Assembly: GCA_012839355.1 (NCBI GenBank)
Contig: DUNK01000033.1
Location: 48,213 to 112,212, forward strand
Reading direction: 5' to 3'
From: Acholeplasma sp.
GTDB taxonomy: Bacteria > Bacillota_I > Bacilli_A > Acholeplasmatales > UBA5453
Length of the DNA stretch: 64,000 nt
The notes beneath the pieces are model-generated. The model was given only the letters and a program-made list of their open reading frames with translations, made no database searches and was not told the DNA's origin. Shown one piece after another: positions 9,390-21,287 of the stretch (its first letter is position 1; each line of letters starts with the position of its first letter). The translations under genes and the position numbers were made by a program.

Positions 9390-12300
9390 TGTTAAATAAA
9401 GAAGTTGGTAAATTAAAATTAAAAGATTTAAAATTATCTGAAGATATAGTTACAGTTCTCCACTTAAATGGGATTGATACTTTAGAAGACTTAAATGGGT
9501 TTTCATTACTTCAACTTAGAAAATACGTTTTTAGAGAAGAAGAAGAACAGTTTGAAAAACTTGTTCCATTATTAAAGAAATATGAAATACCGACAGAAGT
9601 TAGAAACTTATCTTTATCAAAGGAATTAACAGATCATTTAGAAACTAAAAACATCACTGAAACATACGACTTAATTAATATTAAGAGAGAAGTTTATGCT
9701 GAGTTAGTTTTAAACGATGAGTTTATTGCGCAAGAATTATCACAAATTTTTAAAATTTATGGTGTTAATGTTGAAGAATTAGAAATTCATGAAGAACCAG
9801 AGGTTGATGTTGGCGAGTATGTAAGATTACAAAAAGCAAAAACAAAACCACGAAAAAGAGGATCAAAAGAGTTTTCACATTTAAGTATTAGACTTGCGAG
9901 TCCAGAAGAAATTAGAATGTGGAGTTATGGTGAAGTTTTAAACCATGAAACGATTAACTATCGTAGTTTAAAACCAGAAGATGGTGGATTATTCTGCGAA
10001 AAGATCTTTGGACCTTATAAAGATTATCAATGTCAGTGTGGTAAAAAGCGAAACATAGAAAAAGGTCAAGTCTGCGATAAGTGTGGAGTTGAAATTACAG
10101 AAGCAAAAGTTCGTCGCGAAAGAATGGGACATATTGAGTTAGAAGCCCCAGTCGTTCATACATGGTATTTAAAAAATACTCCTTCAAGATTAGCTTTATT
10201 GTTAGACATTAAAGCCAAAGACTTAGAAGAAGTAGTTTACCTTGCTAGTTATATCGTTACTAATCCTGGTGCGCCAGGTGAAACTGAACTAGTTAAAAAA
10301 CAAATTTTATCAGAAATGGAATACTCACAGTATTTTGAAAAATATGGAAACAGATTTACTGCTGAAACTGGCGCAGAAGCTGTTAAACGTTTATTGATGG
10401 ATTTAGATTTAGAAGAAGAAGCTAGAAAAATTCGTAGAAAACTAAAATCTACATCTAAACAAAAACGCGAAAGAGCGATTAAACGTTTAGAAGTTGTTGA
10501 GGCGTTTTTAAATAGCGATAATAAACCAGAATGGATGGTGCTTGATGTACTACCAGTTATTCCGCCTGATTTAAGACCGATGGTTGCACTTGATGGTGGT
10601 AGATTCGCAACAACAGATTTAAACGATTTATATCGCAGAATTATTAATAGAAACAACAGATTAAAGAAACAAAAAGAACAATTCGTTCCCCGTTTAATTA
10701 TTAAAAACGAAAAACGTCTTTTACAAGAATCTGTTGACGCTTTAATTGATAATGCTAAGAGAGGTAAAAAAGCGAGCGTTGAACGTAACAGACAATTAAA
10801 ATCATTAAGTGATATGCTCCGCGGTAAGCAAGGAAGGTTCCGTCAAAACCTATTAGGTAAACGTGTTGACTTTAGTGCTCGTAGTGTTATTATTGTTGGT
10901 CCGGACTTAGAGATGTATCAGTGTGGTATTCCTAGAGAGATGGCACTAACATTATTTAAACCTTTCGTTATTAAAGAACTAACAGACCATTTTGGTAACT
11001 TACAAGAAGCAAAAAGATCTTATGATAATAAAGACCCTGAAGCGTGGGATGCATTAGAAGAAATAGTTGTTGAACACCCAGTATTATTAAACCGTGCTCC
11101 AACTCTTCACCGTTTAGGTATTCAAGCCTTCCAACCAAAATTAATTGATGGTAAAGCGATTAGATTACACCCACTTGTAACAACAGCATTTAACGCTGAC
11201 TTTGACGGTGACCAAATGGCTGTACACGTACCTTTAAGTCACGAAGCACAAGCAGAAGCGAGACTTTTAATGTTAGGTTCTAACAACATTCTTTCACCTA
11301 AAAACGGAAGACCGGTTGTTACACCTTCACAAGATATGGTTTTAGGAAACTATTACTTAACAATGAGTAAAAAAGGATTAAAGAATGAAGGTAGTTTTTA
11401 TATTAGTATGGATGAAGCATACTTAGCTTATAAAAATGGTGAAATTGAACTTCACACATTAATTATTTTAAATCCAAACTCAATTAATAAGAAGTTTTCT
11501 GAAAGTCAAAAAGACAAGTATTTAATTACAACTTTAGGTAAATTAATATTTAACGATATTTTACCAGGGTCATTCCCATATTTAAACGAACCGACAAGAG
11601 ATAATTTGGTTGGTTATACAGATGATAGATTTTTCTTTGAAAAAGGAACAGATGCAAGAAAAGCGATTAAAAAACTAGAAAATCCTGATCCGTTTGGAGT
11701 TAAATATTTATCGCAAGTTATTGCGGAAGTATTTAAACAATTTGAAATTAATGAAACTTCAAAAATCTTAGACAAATTAAAGGATTTAGGTTTCAAATAT
11801 TCAACAGTTTCAGGAATTACAGTATCGCACTCAGACATGCAAGTTTATTCAGGTAAAGCAGCGAGAGTTAAAGAGACAGAAGAAAGAGTTGCGGCACTTG
11901 AAGAAAACTATGAAGATGGTTTATTAACAGATGAAGAAAGATACCGTTTAGTAATTCAAGAATGGGAAAAAGCCGGAGAAGATATCCAAAAAGGTGTTAT
12001 GGGTGACTTTGAGTATGATAACCATATTTATATGATGTTCCACTCAGGAGCTCGTGCTAACCCATCTAACTTCGCACAGATGTTAGGCATGCGCGGACTG
12101 ATGAGAAACCCAACCGGTGAAATTATTGAAGTTCCTGTTAAGGCAAGTTTTAAAGAAGGTTTAACAGTTTCTGAGTTCTTTATTTCGACTCACGGAGCGA
12201 GAAAAGGATCTACAGATACAGCCTTAAAGACTGCTGAATCAGGATACTTAACAAGAAGATTAGTTGATGTAGCGCAAGATGTGATTGTTGATGCAGAAGA

Positions 12301-13480
12301 TTGCGGAACAGATAAAACAGTTTTAGTTGAACCACTTTACTCAGTTGAAAAAGACGAAGTAAAAGAAACAATTCCACTATACGATAGAATTGTTGGTAGA
12401 TTTGCAGGTGAACCAGTATTCCATCCAAAGACTGGAGAAATGCTTGTTGATCGCGATGAATTAATTACTAATGAAATTGCTGAAGAAATAACTAACTTAG
12501 GTATTAAGGCAGTTCGTATCCGCAGTGTATTTACATGTAATAGCTATACGGGCGTGTGCATGAAGTGTTATGGTAGAAACTTAGCGACTAACAAGATAGT
12601 TGAAATGGGCGAAGCGGTTGGAGTTATTGCTGCACAATCAATTGGTGAGCCTGGTACACAGTTAACGATGCGTACATTCCACACAGGTGGGGTTGCATCA
12701 AGTACAGATATTACTGCTGGTTTACCACGTGTTCAAGAGTTGTTTGAGGCAAGAAAGCCAAAAGGTAAAGCGACAATTGTTGAAGAAAGATCTAAGGTTA
12801 AGAAAATCGAAAACAAAGCTCATGAGATTATCGTTACAATAACTGAGTTAGGTAAAGAAGAAGCAAAAGAGAAGAAAATCACATTAGATCCAAACTCACA
12901 ATTATTAGTTAAAGAAGGCGACATCTTAAAGCCGGGCGATAGAATTAATAAAGGTTCAATTGATCCAAAAGAACTCTTAAGAGCTACAGATGTTAGAACT
13001 GTTGAAAAATATTTACTTGAAGAAATTCAAAAAGTATATAGAATTACCGGTGAAGAAATTTCTGATAAGCACATTGAAATAATTATTAGACAAATGCTTA
13101 AGAAAGTAAGAATTATTTATGAAGCAGAAACTGATTTATTACCGGGTTCAGAAGTATCAATTAGAGATTTCTATGAAGCCAATGAAGCGGCAATTAAAGA
13201 AGGAAAACGACCAGCGATTGGCCAAACAATTTTATTAGGAATCGCTAAAGCCGCTTTACAAAGCGAATCATTCTTATCAGCGGCATCATTCCAAGAAACA
13301 ACAAGAGTCTTAACAGATGCAGCTGTTCATGGTAAATCTGATGAGTTACACGGATTAAAAGAAAACGTAATTATCGGCGGATTAATCCCAGCTGGTACAG
13401 GTATTTTAAAAGAAAAATCCTATACATATTTAGGTGAAGATTTAGAGGAAGAAGAAATAAGTGAAGAGGGCTCTTTTTAA
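9389..13480 (+). CDS. rpoC: RNA polymerase beta' subunit with N-terminal extension
   Basis: [12 protein letters not shown] catalytic motif, CQCG...CDKCG zinc site; ~160 aa precede the canonical start [22 protein letters not shown]. Confidence 0.97.
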   Translation: MLNKEVGKLKLKDLKLSEDIVTVLHLNGIDTLEDLNGFSLLQLRKYVFREEEEQFEKLVPLLKKYEIPTEVRNLSLSKELTDHLETKNITETYDLINIKREVYAELVLNDEFIAQELSQIFKIYGVNVEELEIHEEPEVDVGEYVRLQKAKTKPRKRGSKEFSHLSIRLASPEEIRMWSYGEVLNHETINYRSLKPEDGGLFCEKIFGPYKDYQCQCGKKRNIEKGQVCDKCGVEITEAKVRRERMGHIELEAPVVHTWYLKNTPSRLALLLDIKAKDLEEVVYLASYIVTNPGAPGETELVKKQILSEMEYSQYFEKYGNRFTAETGAEAVKRLLMDLDLEEEARKIRRKLKSTSKQKRERAIKRLEVVEAFLNSDNKPEWMVLDVLPVIPPDLRPMVALDGGRFATTDLNDLYRRIINRNNRLKKQKEQFVPRLIIKNEKRLLQESVDALIDNAKRGKKASVERNRQLKSLSDMLRGKQGRFRQNLLGKRVDFSARSVIIVGPDLEMYQCGIPREMALTLFKPFVIKELTDHFGNLQEAKRSYDNKDPEAWDALEEIVVEHPVLLNRAPTLHRLGIQAFQPKLIDGKAIRLHPLVTTAFNADFDGDQMAVHVPLSHEAQAEARLLMLGSNNILSPKNGRPVVTPSQDMVLGNYYLTMSKKGLKNEGSFYISMDEAYLAYKNGEIELHTLIILNPNSINKKFSESQKDKYLITTLGKLIFNDILPGSFPYLNEPTRDNLVGYTDDRFFFEKGTDARKAIKKLENPDPFGVKYLSQVIAEVFKQFEINETSKILDKLKDLGFKYSTVSGITVSHSDMQVYSGKAARVKETEERVAALEENYEDGLLTDEERYRLVIQEWEKAGEDIQKGVMGDFEYDNHIYMMFHSGARANPSNFAQMLGMRGLMRNPTGEIIEVPVKASFKEGLTVSEFFISTHGARKGSTDTALKTAESGYLTRRLVDVAQDVIVDAEDCGTDKTVLVEPLYSVEKDEVKETIPLYDRIVGRFAGEPVFHPKTGEMLVDRDELITNEIAEEITNLGIKAVRIRSVFTCNSYTGVCMKCYGRNLATNKIVEMGEAVGVIAAQSIGEPGTQLTMRTFHTGGVASSTDITAGLPRVQELFEARKPKGKATIVEERSKVKKIENKAHEIIVTITELGKEEAKEKKITLDPNSQLLVKEGDILKPGDRINKGSIDPKELLRATDVRTVEKYLLEEIQKVYRITGEEISDKHIEIIIRQMLKKVRIIYEAETDLLPGSEVSIRDFYEANEAAIKEGKRPAIGQTILLGIAKAALQSESFLSAASFQETTRVLTDAAVHGKSDELHGLKENVIIGGLIPAGTGILKEKSYTYLGEDLEEEEISEEGSF

Positions 13481-13508
13481 GGGTCCTCTCCTAATTTCTT
13501 TAAAAAGA

Positions 13509-13537
13509 TTGACAACAACTTTTAAAAGTTGTATAAT
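13509..13537 (+). promoter_or_regulatory. str operon promoter TTGACA-N17-TATAAT
   Basis: -35 at 13509-13514, -10 at 13532-13537. Confidence 0.75.
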
Positions 13538-13647
13538 AATATCGCTGTCAAAAGCAAACAACAAATATTTTGGCTTAGTAATGCCAAAATAATATTTTGA
13601 AAAAGAAATGGAACACTTGGCCATGTGGCCAGTAGAAAGGAGAACAT

Positions 13648-14061
13648 ATGCCAACGATTTCCCAATTAGTTAGAAAAGGAAGACAAAGTAAGACAACAAA
13701 ATCAAAATCACCTTATTTAGGCTTAGGCTATAATAGTATCAAAAAACATCATACAAATTATGATAGCCCACAAAAACGTGGAGTATGTGTTAGGGTTACT
13801 ACAATGACACCTAGAAAACCAAACTCTGCATTAAGAAAATATGCACGTGTTAGATTGTCTAATGGAATTGAAGTTAACGCTTATATTCCAGGTGAAGGTC
13901 ACGCATTACAAGAGCACAGTGTTGTTTTAGTTCGCGGTGGACGTGTAAAAGACTTACCGGGTGTTAGATATCATATCGTTAGAGGAACTCTTGACGCATC
14001 AGGTGTTGAAAAACGCAGGCAGTCACGTTCTAAATATGGTACACCACGCCCAAGCAAATAA
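13648..14061 (+). CDS. rpsL: 30S ribosomal protein S12
   Basis: [30 protein letters not shown]. Confidence 0.98.
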   Translation: MPTISQLVRKGRQSKTTKSKSPYLGLGYNSIKKHHTNYDSPQKRGVCVRVTTMTPRKPNSALRKYARVRLSNGIEVNAYIPGEGHALQEHSVVLVRGGRVKDLPGVRYHIVRGTLDASGVEKRRQSRSKYGTPRPSK

Positions 14062-14111
14062 TTAATAGTATAAGAAGATTTTAAAAGGTTTATTTTGAAA
14101 GGAGGATACAT

Positions 14112-14582
14112 ATGCCAAGAAAAGGACATGTTCCGAAGCGAGATGTATTGCCTGACCCGATTTATAACTCAAAATTAGTAACGAAATTAATTAATGCGAT
14201 AATGCTTGATGGTAAAAAAGGTACTGCTCAATCAATTTTATATGGTGCTTTTAGACTTGTTGAAAAAACAACAGGTGAAGAAGCGATGGCTGTATTTAAT
14301 CAAGCGTTGGAAAACATTATGCCGATATTAGAAACGAGATCAAGAAGAATAGGTGGTCAAAACTACCAAGTTCCAACTGAAGTTCGTCCAGAAAGAAAAG
14401 AGGTATTAGGGTTAAGATGGTTAGTGCAATATGCAAGACTAAGACATGAAAAAACAATGGAAGAAAGATTAGCAAAAGAAATAATCGATGCTTCTAAAGG
14501 TACTGGTGCAGCTGTTAAGAAACGCGAAGACACTCATAGAATGGCAGAGGCTAACAAAGCATTTGCTCATTACAGGTGGTAA
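14112..14582 (+). CDS. rpsG: 30S ribosomal protein S7
   Basis: [28 protein letters not shown]. Confidence 0.98.
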   Translation: MPRKGHVPKRDVLPDPIYNSKLVTKLINAIMLDGKKGTAQSILYGAFRLVEKTTGEEAMAVFNQALENIMPILETRSRRIGGQNYQVPTEVRPERKEVLGLRWLVQYARLRHEKTMEERLAKEIIDASKGTGAAVKKREDTHRMAEANKAFAHYRW

Positions 14583-14585
14583 TTT

Positions 14586-16658
14586 ATGTCTAGAGAATAT
14601 CCATTAGACAAAACCCGCAACATTGGTATTATGGCACACATTGATGCCGGCAAGACGACAACGACTGAAAGAATTTTGTTTCATACAAATAAAATTCACC
14701 GCTTAGGTGAAACACATGATGGTGCTAGCCAAATGGATTGGATGGAACAAGAACAAGAACGTGGGATTACAATTACTAGTGCGGCAACTACGGCTTATTG
14801 GAAAGAGTATAAATTAAATATAATTGATACTCCAGGGCATGTAGACTTTACAGTTGAAGTTTCTAGAAGTTTAAGAGTTTTAGATGGAGCGATTACACTT
14901 TTAGATGCACAAGCAGGAGTAGAACCACAAACTGAAACGGTTTGGCGTCAAGCAACTGAGTATAAAGTCCCAAGAATTATTTTAATTAACAAGATGGATA
15001 AAACAGGTGCAGACTTTGCCTATTCAATTAATTCAATTCATGAAAGATTAGGAGTTAAGGCATCTGCAGTTCAGTTGCCAATTGGTGCGGAAAGCAAATT
15101 TAACGGAATAATTGATTTAGTAGAATTAAAAGCGTATGAGTATGATGGCGAACCAGAAGAAAACCCAAAACTAATTGAAATTCCGAGCGAGTTAAAAGAT
15201 TTAGTATTAGAAAAAAGAAATGAATTAATCGAAACATTAGCTGATTTCGATGAAGAATTAATGGTTGCTTATTTAGAAGGTGAAGAGATATCACCAAAAC
15301 TTATTAAAAGAGCAATCCGTAAAGGTACACTATCTGTTGAGTTTTTCCCAGTATTTTGTGGAACGGCTTTCCGTAATAAAGGGATTAAGTTTGTTTTAGA
15401 TGCGATTATTGATTACTTACCTTCACCGCTCGATGTAGCAGGAGTTAAAGGAATTAATTCTAAAGATGAAGAAGTGTTAATAATACCGGCTGATGATGAA
15501 CCATTCGTCGCTTTAGCATTTAAAGTTATGACAGATCCGTTTGTTGGAAGATTAACATTCTTTAGAGTGTATTCAGGAAAACTAAAAACGGGATCATATA
15601 TTTATAATACAAACAAAGAAAACCGTGAAAGAATAGGTAGATTACTAATAATGCACGCAAATCACCGAGAGGAAACTGATGAAGTTTATACAGGCGATAT
15701 TGCGGCAGCAATCGGTTTAAGACAAACAACAACTGGTGATACACTAGCATCAGTGGGACAAAGTGTTATTTTAGAATCAATGAATTTCCCAGAACCAGTT
15801 ATTAGTGTAGCGATTGAACCAAAAACTCAGCAAGACCAAGAAAAAATTGCGCAAGCACTAATTAAACTTGCAGAGGAAGACCCGACATTTAAAACTAGAC
15901 ATGATAAAGAAACGGGTCAAACATTAATTTCGGGAATGGGAGAGTTACATTTAGATATTATTGTTGACCGTCTTAAAAGAGAGTTTAGAGTTGGAGCTAA
16001 TGTTGGTAAACCGGAAGTGTCATATAGAGAGACAATTACGAAACCAGCAGAAATAGAAGGAAAGTTTATTCGTCAATCTGGTGGTAGAGGTCAATATGGA
16101 CATGTTAATATTAGGTTTGAACCAAACCCAGGTGGAGGCTTTAAATTCGTTGATAAAATAGTCGGTGGAGTTATTCCTAAAGAATATATAAAACCGATTG
16201 AAAAAGGCTTAGAAGAAGCCTTAGAAACAGGAATAGTTGCTGGTTATCCAGTGATGGACATTAAAGCAACTTTATATGATGGTTCATATCATGAAGTTGA
16301 TTCAAGTGAGTTAGCGTTTAGAATAGCAGCTAGCGACGCTCTTAGAAAAACAAGAGAGTTATGTGCTCCAACATTATTAGAACCTATAATGAAGTTGGAT
16401 GTTACTACACCAAATGATTATGTAGGAAACGTAATTGGTGATATTACCTCAAGAAGAGGAAGATTAGAAAGCCAAGAGATGAAAGGTGCGAATTTAATAA
16501 GCGTATCAGCGTTTGTCCCACTGGCAGAATTATTTGGTTATGCAACAGCGTTAAGAAGCGTAACACAAGGAAGAGCAACATTTGTAATGCAATTTGATAG
16601 ATATGAAAAAGCACCTAAAGAGATCGCTGATGAGATAATAACAAAGAGAAACGGTTAA
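14586..16658 (+). CDS. fusA: Elongation factor G
   Basis: [21 protein letters not shown]...[11 protein letters not shown]. Confidence 0.98.
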   Translation: MSREYPLDKTRNIGIMAHIDAGKTTTTERILFHTNKIHRLGETHDGASQMDWMEQEQERGITITSAATTAYWKEYKLNIIDTPGHVDFTVEVSRSLRVLDGAITLLDAQAGVEPQTETVWRQATEYKVPRIILINKMDKTGADFAYSINSIHERLGVKASAVQLPIGAESKFNGIIDLVELKAYEYDGEPEENPKLIEIPSELKDLVLEKRNELIETLADFDEELMVAYLEGEEISPKLIKRAIRKGTLSVEFFPVFCGTAFRNKGIKFVLDAIIDYLPSPLDVAGVKGINSKDEEVLIIPADDEPFVALAFKVMTDPFVGRLTFFRVYSGKLKTGSYIYNTNKENRERIGRLLIMHANHREETDEVYTGDIAAAIGLRQTTTGDTLASVGQSVILESMNFPEPVISVAIEPKTQQDQEKIAQALIKLAEEDPTFKTRHDKETGQTLISGMGELHLDIIVDRLKREFRVGANVGKPEVSYRETITKPAEIEGKFIRQSGGRGQYGHVNIRFEPNPGGGFKFVDKIVGGVIPKEYIKPIEKGLEEALETGIVAGYPVMDIKATLYDGSYHEVDSSELAFRIAASDALRKTRELCAPTLLEPIMKLDVTTPNDYVGNVIGDITSRRGRLESQEMKGANLISVSAFVPLAELFGYATALRSVTQGRATFVMQFDRYEKAPKEIADEIITKRNG

Positions 16659-16760
16659 AAACTTGCAAAAGCAGCGATGATAGGTTAAAATTATAATTAG
16701 TTAAAAAGTTAATTTACAATTAACTATATTAAAATATATAAATAGTAAGGAGAAAGTATA

Positions 16761-17945
16761 ATGGCAAAACAAAAATTTGAAAGAACGAAACCACACGTAA
16801 ACGTTGGTACAATCGGTCACGTAGACCACGGTAAAACAACTTTAACAGCGGCGATTACAGTTGTATTAGCTAAAAAAGGATTTGCAGAATTTAAAGACTA
16901 TGCGTCTATTGATAAAGCACCCGAAGAAAGAGAAAGAGGAATTACAATTAGCACATCGCACGTTGAATATGAAACAGAAACGCGTCACTACGCACACGTT
17001 GACTGCCCAGGACACGCAGACTATGTTAAAAACATGATTACTGGTGCTGCACAAATGGACGGCGGTATCTTAGTAGTTTCTGCAGCTGATGGCCCAATGC
17101 CTCAAACAAGAGAACACATCTTATTAGCACGTCAAGTTGGCGTACCTAAGTTAGTTGTATTCTTAAACAAAGCAGACTTAGTAGATGACGAAGAGTTAAT
17201 CGAGTTAGTTGAAATGGAAGTTAGAGAATTATTAAGCGAATATGACTTCCCTGGCGATGAAATTCCGATTATTGCAGGATCAGCTTTAAAAGCTTTAGAT
17301 GGTGATGAAGCTGCACAAGAAAAGATTTTAGAATTAATGCAAGCTGTTGATGACTACATTGACACTCCGTTAAGAGATACTGATAAACCATTCTTAATGC
17401 CAGTTGAGGACGTATTTACGATTACTGGTCGTGGTACAGTTGCTACAGGTAGAGTTGAACGTGGAACAGTTAAAGTTAACGAACCAGTTGAAATTGTCGG
17501 TTTAAGACCAACTCGTCAAACAGTTGTTACTGGAGTAGAAATGTTTAGAAAATTACTAGACAGAGCTGAAGCAGGAGACAACATTGGTGCACTTTTAAGA
17601 GGAGTATCAAGAACTGAAGTTGAACGTGGTCAAGTATTAGCTAAACCAGGTTCAGTTAAACCGCATAAAAAGTTTGAAGCTCAAGTTTACGTTTTAAGTA
17701 AAGAAGAAGGTGGAAGACACACTCCATTCTTCGCAAACTATAGACCTCAGTTTTATTTCCGTACAACAGACGTTACAGGTATTATTCAATTACCAGCAGG
17801 CGTTGAAATGATTATGCCTGGCGATAATACAGCAATGGTAGTTGAATTAATTAGCCCAATCGCAATTGAAGAAGGAACTAAATTCTCAATTCGTGAAGGT
17901 GGAAAAACTGTAGGAGCAGGTTCAGTTACTAAGATTTTAGCTTAA
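16761..17945 (+). CDS. tuf: Elongation factor Tu
   Basis: [24 protein letters not shown]...[14 protein letters not shown]. Confidence 0.98.
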   Translation: MAKQKFERTKPHVNVGTIGHVDHGKTTLTAAITVVLAKKGFAEFKDYASIDKAPEERERGITISTSHVEYETETRHYAHVDCPGHADYVKNMITGAAQMDGGILVVSAADGPMPQTREHILLARQVGVPKLVVFLNKADLVDDEELIELVEMEVRELLSEYDFPGDEIPIIAGSALKALDGDEAAQEKILELMQAVDDYIDTPLRDTDKPFLMPVEDVFTITGRGTVATGRVERGTVKVNEPVEIVGLRPTRQTVVTGVEMFRKLLDRAEAGDNIGALLRGVSRTEVERGQVLAKPGSVKPHKKFEAQVYVLSKEEGGRHTPFFANYRPQFYFRTTDVTGIIQLPAGVEMIMPGDNTAMVVELISPIAIEEGTKFSIREGGKTVGAGSVTKILA

Positions 17946-17960
17946 TATTAAAATTAATTA

Positions 17961-17990
17961 AAAACCATATCTTAGCGGATATGGTTTTTT
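17961..17990 (+). terminator. Rho-independent terminator after tuf
   Basis: AAAACCATATC/GGATATGGTTTTTT. Confidence 0.75.
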
Positions 17991-18043
17991 TCTTATCATT
18001 CTATGATAAAATATACTTACTACTTGAAAAAGGAAGAAGAATA

Positions 18044-18811
18044 ATGATTGATACACACGCTCATTTGACTGAAAAAGTTTTATATGAAGATTTAGATAAT
18101 ATCATTAAAAAGGCTAAAGAATTTGGTGTTAATGATATCATTTCTGTTGGAATGACAAATACTCATAATATAAGAGCGATTAAGATTGCTGAAAAATATG
18201 AAAATGTTTATGCAACTGTAGGTATTCATCCAAATGAGGCAACAAGAGAAAAGTTAGATTTAAACTTGTTAAGAGAACAAGCCAATCATAAAAAAGTTAT
18301 CGCAATCGGGGAGATTGGGATAGATTTATATAGAAACAAAGAAACTTTAGAAATTCAAAAAAAATACTTTATTAAACAAATAAAGTTAGCAATGGAACTT
18401 GATCTACCTATTATTGTTCACTCAAGAAACTCAGCAGAAGTTATTTATGATATATTAAAAGATTATAAAGGTGTAAAAGGTGTTATGCATTGTTATAGCG
18501 AACATCCTGAACTGGTTAGTAAGTTTATCGATTTAGGCTTTTATATAAGCGTTGGTGGTATAGTGACATTTAAAAGCGCAGAAGTAGTCAGAGATATTGC
18601 TAAAATGATACCGATAGATAGATTATTAATTGAGACCGATGCGCCTTATTTGGCGCCGATGCCTTATCGAGGCAAAAGAAATGAACCTGCTTATGTAAAA
18701 TATACAATGTTAAAACTAGCAGAAGTTAAAAATATTAACGAAAAAGAACTAGTTAATATTATGAGAGAAAATACATACCGTCTATTTTCAAAAATGAAGC
18801 GAAAAAGTTAA
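18044..18811 (+). CDS. tatD: TatD family metal-dependent hydrolase
   Basis: MIDTHAHL...GEIGIDLYR...IETDAPYLAP; ATG at 18044 with AAGGAAGAAG SD (17981 start lies in terminator). Confidence 0.92.
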   Translation: MIDTHAHLTEKVLYEDLDNIIKKAKEFGVNDIISVGMTNTHNIRAIKIAEKYENVYATVGIHPNEATREKLDLNLLREQANHKKVIAIGEIGIDLYRNKETLEIQKKYFIKQIKLAMELDLPIIVHSRNSAEVIYDILKDYKGVKGVMHCYSEHPELVSKFIDLGFYISVGGIVTFKSAEVVRDIAKMIPIDRLLIETDAPYLAPMPYRGKRNEPAYVKYTMLKLAEVKNINEKELVNIMRENTYRLFSKMKRKS

Positions 18812-18851
18812 TGTTTTATGGTAAAATAGATATGTTGAGGTGTAAGAGTAA

Positions 18852-19640
18852 ATGTTATTTAATAGTTTATTATTAAAAATTGAAACAGGCCAGGAGTTAA
18901 CAAAACAACAAGAAAAAAGATTAGCGAGATCTTTAATGTTAATTCCGTCTTTACTTAGAATGACTATTTATGTCATAATTGCTGTTGCAGTAATTTTATT
19001 GCTGTATGTTGGGTTTATTGGTGGATATCCACCAATAGGAGCAAGTTTAGCATTTATTCTTGCTGGTGTTTTACTTTTACTTATGGGAATGTTAATGATT
19101 GTCCCAAAAGTTATAAGAATTAAAAAATATTTGGATACTGTTAATAAATATTATGAGATTAGATTTAAAGATTATAAAGACTTAGATTTATATTATATAG
19201 ATCAACATGTAAGTCCGTATATAAAGCCATTAAGCACGAAAAAGATTTATGTTTTAACTGATGGTTATCATTTTCTCTTTATGTCTGACCCTTTTAAAAA
19301 TACTGAATATAAAATGCCAAAACTATTTAATGCAAATAAAGAAGATAGTTACTTAAGAGTAATTAATAAAGAAGTAAGTGAACACTCACAAATAATGGTA
19401 AGGTTAGAAGATGTAGAAAACTTCTACATAACATCTAATAATATTCCTGAAGAAAAACCAATTAAGCAAGTAAGATTAGCTAAATATATTAAATATTTCT
19501 TTAATCAAACATCTAATTATGTTGAAAGTTGTATAGTTGTATTAAAGTTAAAGTCTGGAGTTATTTTACGCTTATCACATGAAATATATCCAGTCTTAAA
19601 AAACTTAATGATACACAAAGAAAGAAAAGATGAATTCTAA
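18852..19640 (+). CDS. Hypothetical membrane protein with two N-terminal TM helices
   Basis: Hydrophobic segments LRMTIYVIIAVAVILLLYVGFI and SLAFILAGVLLLLMGMLMIV. Confidence 0.65.
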   Translation: MLFNSLLLKIETGQELTKQQEKRLARSLMLIPSLLRMTIYVIIAVAVILLLYVGFIGGYPPIGASLAFILAGVLLLLMGMLMIVPKVIRIKKYLDTVNKYYEIRFKDYKDLDLYYIDQHVSPYIKPLSTKKIYVLTDGYHFLFMSDPFKNTEYKMPKLFNANKEDSYLRVINKEVSEHSQIMVRLEDVENFYITSNNIPEEKPIKQVRLAKYIKYFFNQTSNYVESCIVVLKLKSGVILRLSHEIYPVLKNLMIHKERKDEF

Positions 19641-20100
19641 AGACGTTTTAAACTTATTAAAAGAGAAAAAAATGACAATTTCTTTTGCAGAATCCATTAC
19701 TGGTGGCAAGTTAGCAAGCGAGTTTGTTGGTAATGAAGGTGCATCAGAAGTGTTTAGTTTGGGTCTGGTTACATACTCAAATAAAATGAAGACCAAACTA
19801 TTAAATGTGAGCGAAGAAACGCTTGAAAAACACGGAGTTGTTTCTGCTGAGGTTGTTAGGATAATGGCTTTAAATGCACAAAAACTGGCTAATGCTGATA
19901 TTAGTGTAGCGACTAGCGGAAACGCTGGGCCAACAGTTTTAGGTGATACAAATGTTGGTGATGTTTATGTAGGAATTATTGTTAAAGGAAACATCAACAC
20001 TTATAAGTTAATTATCAAAGAAAAAACAAGAAAGAAAATTATAAATGAAGTAGTAAAAGAAGTTTGGAATTTAATATACAAAACATTAAAAGAATGTTAA
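19630..20100 (+). CDS. CinA C-terminal domain (nicotinamide-nucleotide amidase type)
   Basis: TISFAESITGGKLASEFVGNEGASEVFSLGLVTYSNKMKTKLL. Confidence 0.88.
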   Translation: MNSKDVLNLLKEKKMTISFAESITGGKLASEFVGNEGASEVFSLGLVTYSNKMKTKLLNVSEETLEKHGVVSAEVVRIMALNAQKLANADISVATSGNAGPTVLGDTNVGDVYVGIIVKGNINTYKLIIKEKTRKKIINEVVKEVWNLIYKTLKEC

Positions 20101-20174
20101 ACAATTAATGCGGGAAAAAAGAATTGTATATTACTATTCTTTATGTTATAATAACAAAGCGTAGTTATTAAGAA

Positions 20175-20210
20175 CTATCCTTGTCATATTATATTAATAT
20201 GACCAAATAG
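20175..20210 (+). promoter_or_regulatory. Candidate S6:S18 autoregulatory leader hairpin
   Basis: CTAT-CC-TT-GTCATATTA/TAATATGAC-C-AA-ATAG: long hairpin with CC/C bulge just upstream of rpsF. Confidence 0.4.
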
Positions 20211-20229
20211 ACCAGAAGGAGGAATAAAA

Positions 20230-20517
20230 ATGAAAAAGTACGAAATAATGTATATTGTTAAACCTGATGTTGAATCGGAAAGACTTAACAATGTTATTGA
20301 GAGACTAAGCAAAACAATTACAGACTTTGATTCAACTATTCTTGAACACAAAGAAATGGGTTTAAAAGAACTAGCTTATGAAATCCAACACTACAGAAAA
20401 GGTTACTATATCTGGCAGTCTGTAGAAGCAACTAATGAAGCAGTTGCTGAGTTCAATAGAATTGCAAGAATTACTGAAGATGTTATTCGTTTCATCGTAT
20501 TAAAAGACGAAAGATAA
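20230..20517 (+). CDS. rpsF: 30S ribosomal protein S6
   Basis: MKKYEIMYIVKPDVE. Confidence 0.95.
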   Translation: MKKYEIMYIVKPDVESERLNNVIERLSKTITDFDSTILEHKEMGLKELAYEIQHYRKGYYIWQSVEATNEAVAEFNRIARITEDVIRFIVLKDER

Positions 20518-20529
20518 GGGGGAGTATTC

Positions 20530-20949
20530 ATGATGAATAGAGTCGTATTAGTAGGAAGAATTACTCATGATTTAGAATTAGCATACACAACTGCTGGAGT
20601 TGCGGTTATGAGTTTTTCACTCGCCGTTAATCGTAATTATGTAAATGAACAAGGCGAAAGAGATGCAGATTTCATTAGATGTGTTGTGTGGCGTGGCCAA
20701 GCAGAAAACATGGCTAAATACGTTGGCAAAGGTTCTTTAATCGGAGTTGATGGAAGAATCCAAAGCAGAAATTATGAAACCCCACAAGGCGAAAAAAGAA
20801 CAGCCGTTGAAGTTATCGCAGATCAAGTTATATTTTTAGAACCGAAAAGTGCTCGTGAAGGATATGAGTATGATCAAGGTTTTGAAGAAGATGATGAGTT
20901 ATACGAATCAGCTTTGGATATAGCTAGCGATGATGATTTACCATTTTAA
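20530..20949 (+). CDS. ssb: Single-stranded DNA-binding protein
   Basis: [25 protein letters not shown], acidic tail ending DDDLPF. Confidence 0.96.
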   Translation: MMNRVVLVGRITHDLELAYTTAGVAVMSFSLAVNRNYVNEQGERDADFIRCVVWRGQAENMAKYVGKGSLIGVDGRIQSRNYETPQGEKRTAVEVIADQVIFLEPKSAREGYEYDQGFEEDDELYESALDIASDDDLPF

Positions 20950-20963
20950 AAAGGAGTAGAAAA

Positions 20964-21185
20964 ATGCAAAGAAGATTTAGAAGAAAAAAGAGTTGTTACT
21001 TTACTGATAATAAAATCACACATATAGATTTCAAAGACGTTGATTTATTAAAAAGATTTATATCTGATCGCGGAAAAATTTTACCTAGAAGAGTTACAGG
21101 TACAAGCGCAAAGTGGCAAAGAAAACTTGCGGTAGCTATTAAAAACGCAAGACACATGGCATTATTACCATTTGTTAATGATTGA
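20964..21185 (+). CDS. rpsR: 30S ribosomal protein S18
   Basis: [50 protein letters not shown]. Confidence 0.97.
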   Translation: MQRRFRRKKSCYFTDNKITHIDFKDVDLLKRFISDRGKILPRRVTGTSAKWQRKLAVAIKNARHMALLPFVND

Positions 21186-21193
21186 TAATAAAA

Positions 21194-21230
21194 AAAAGTG
21201 ATTGATAAATCTTACAATCACTTTTCTTTT
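21194..21230 (+). terminator. Rho-independent terminator after rpsR
   Basis: AAAAGTGATTG/CAATCACTTTT stem then TCTTTT. Confidence 0.75.
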
Positions 21231-21287
21231 AAATAACGTTATTTAGTTGATAAAGTTTTACTTTAAACATGTTATAATTGTAAGTAG

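Noticed and set aside
17981-18043. Upstream start of tatD giving MVFFLSFYDKIYLLLEKGRRI...
   Set aside because: This segment overlaps the tuf terminator; ATG at 18044 has an SD and the conserved MIDTHAHL start.
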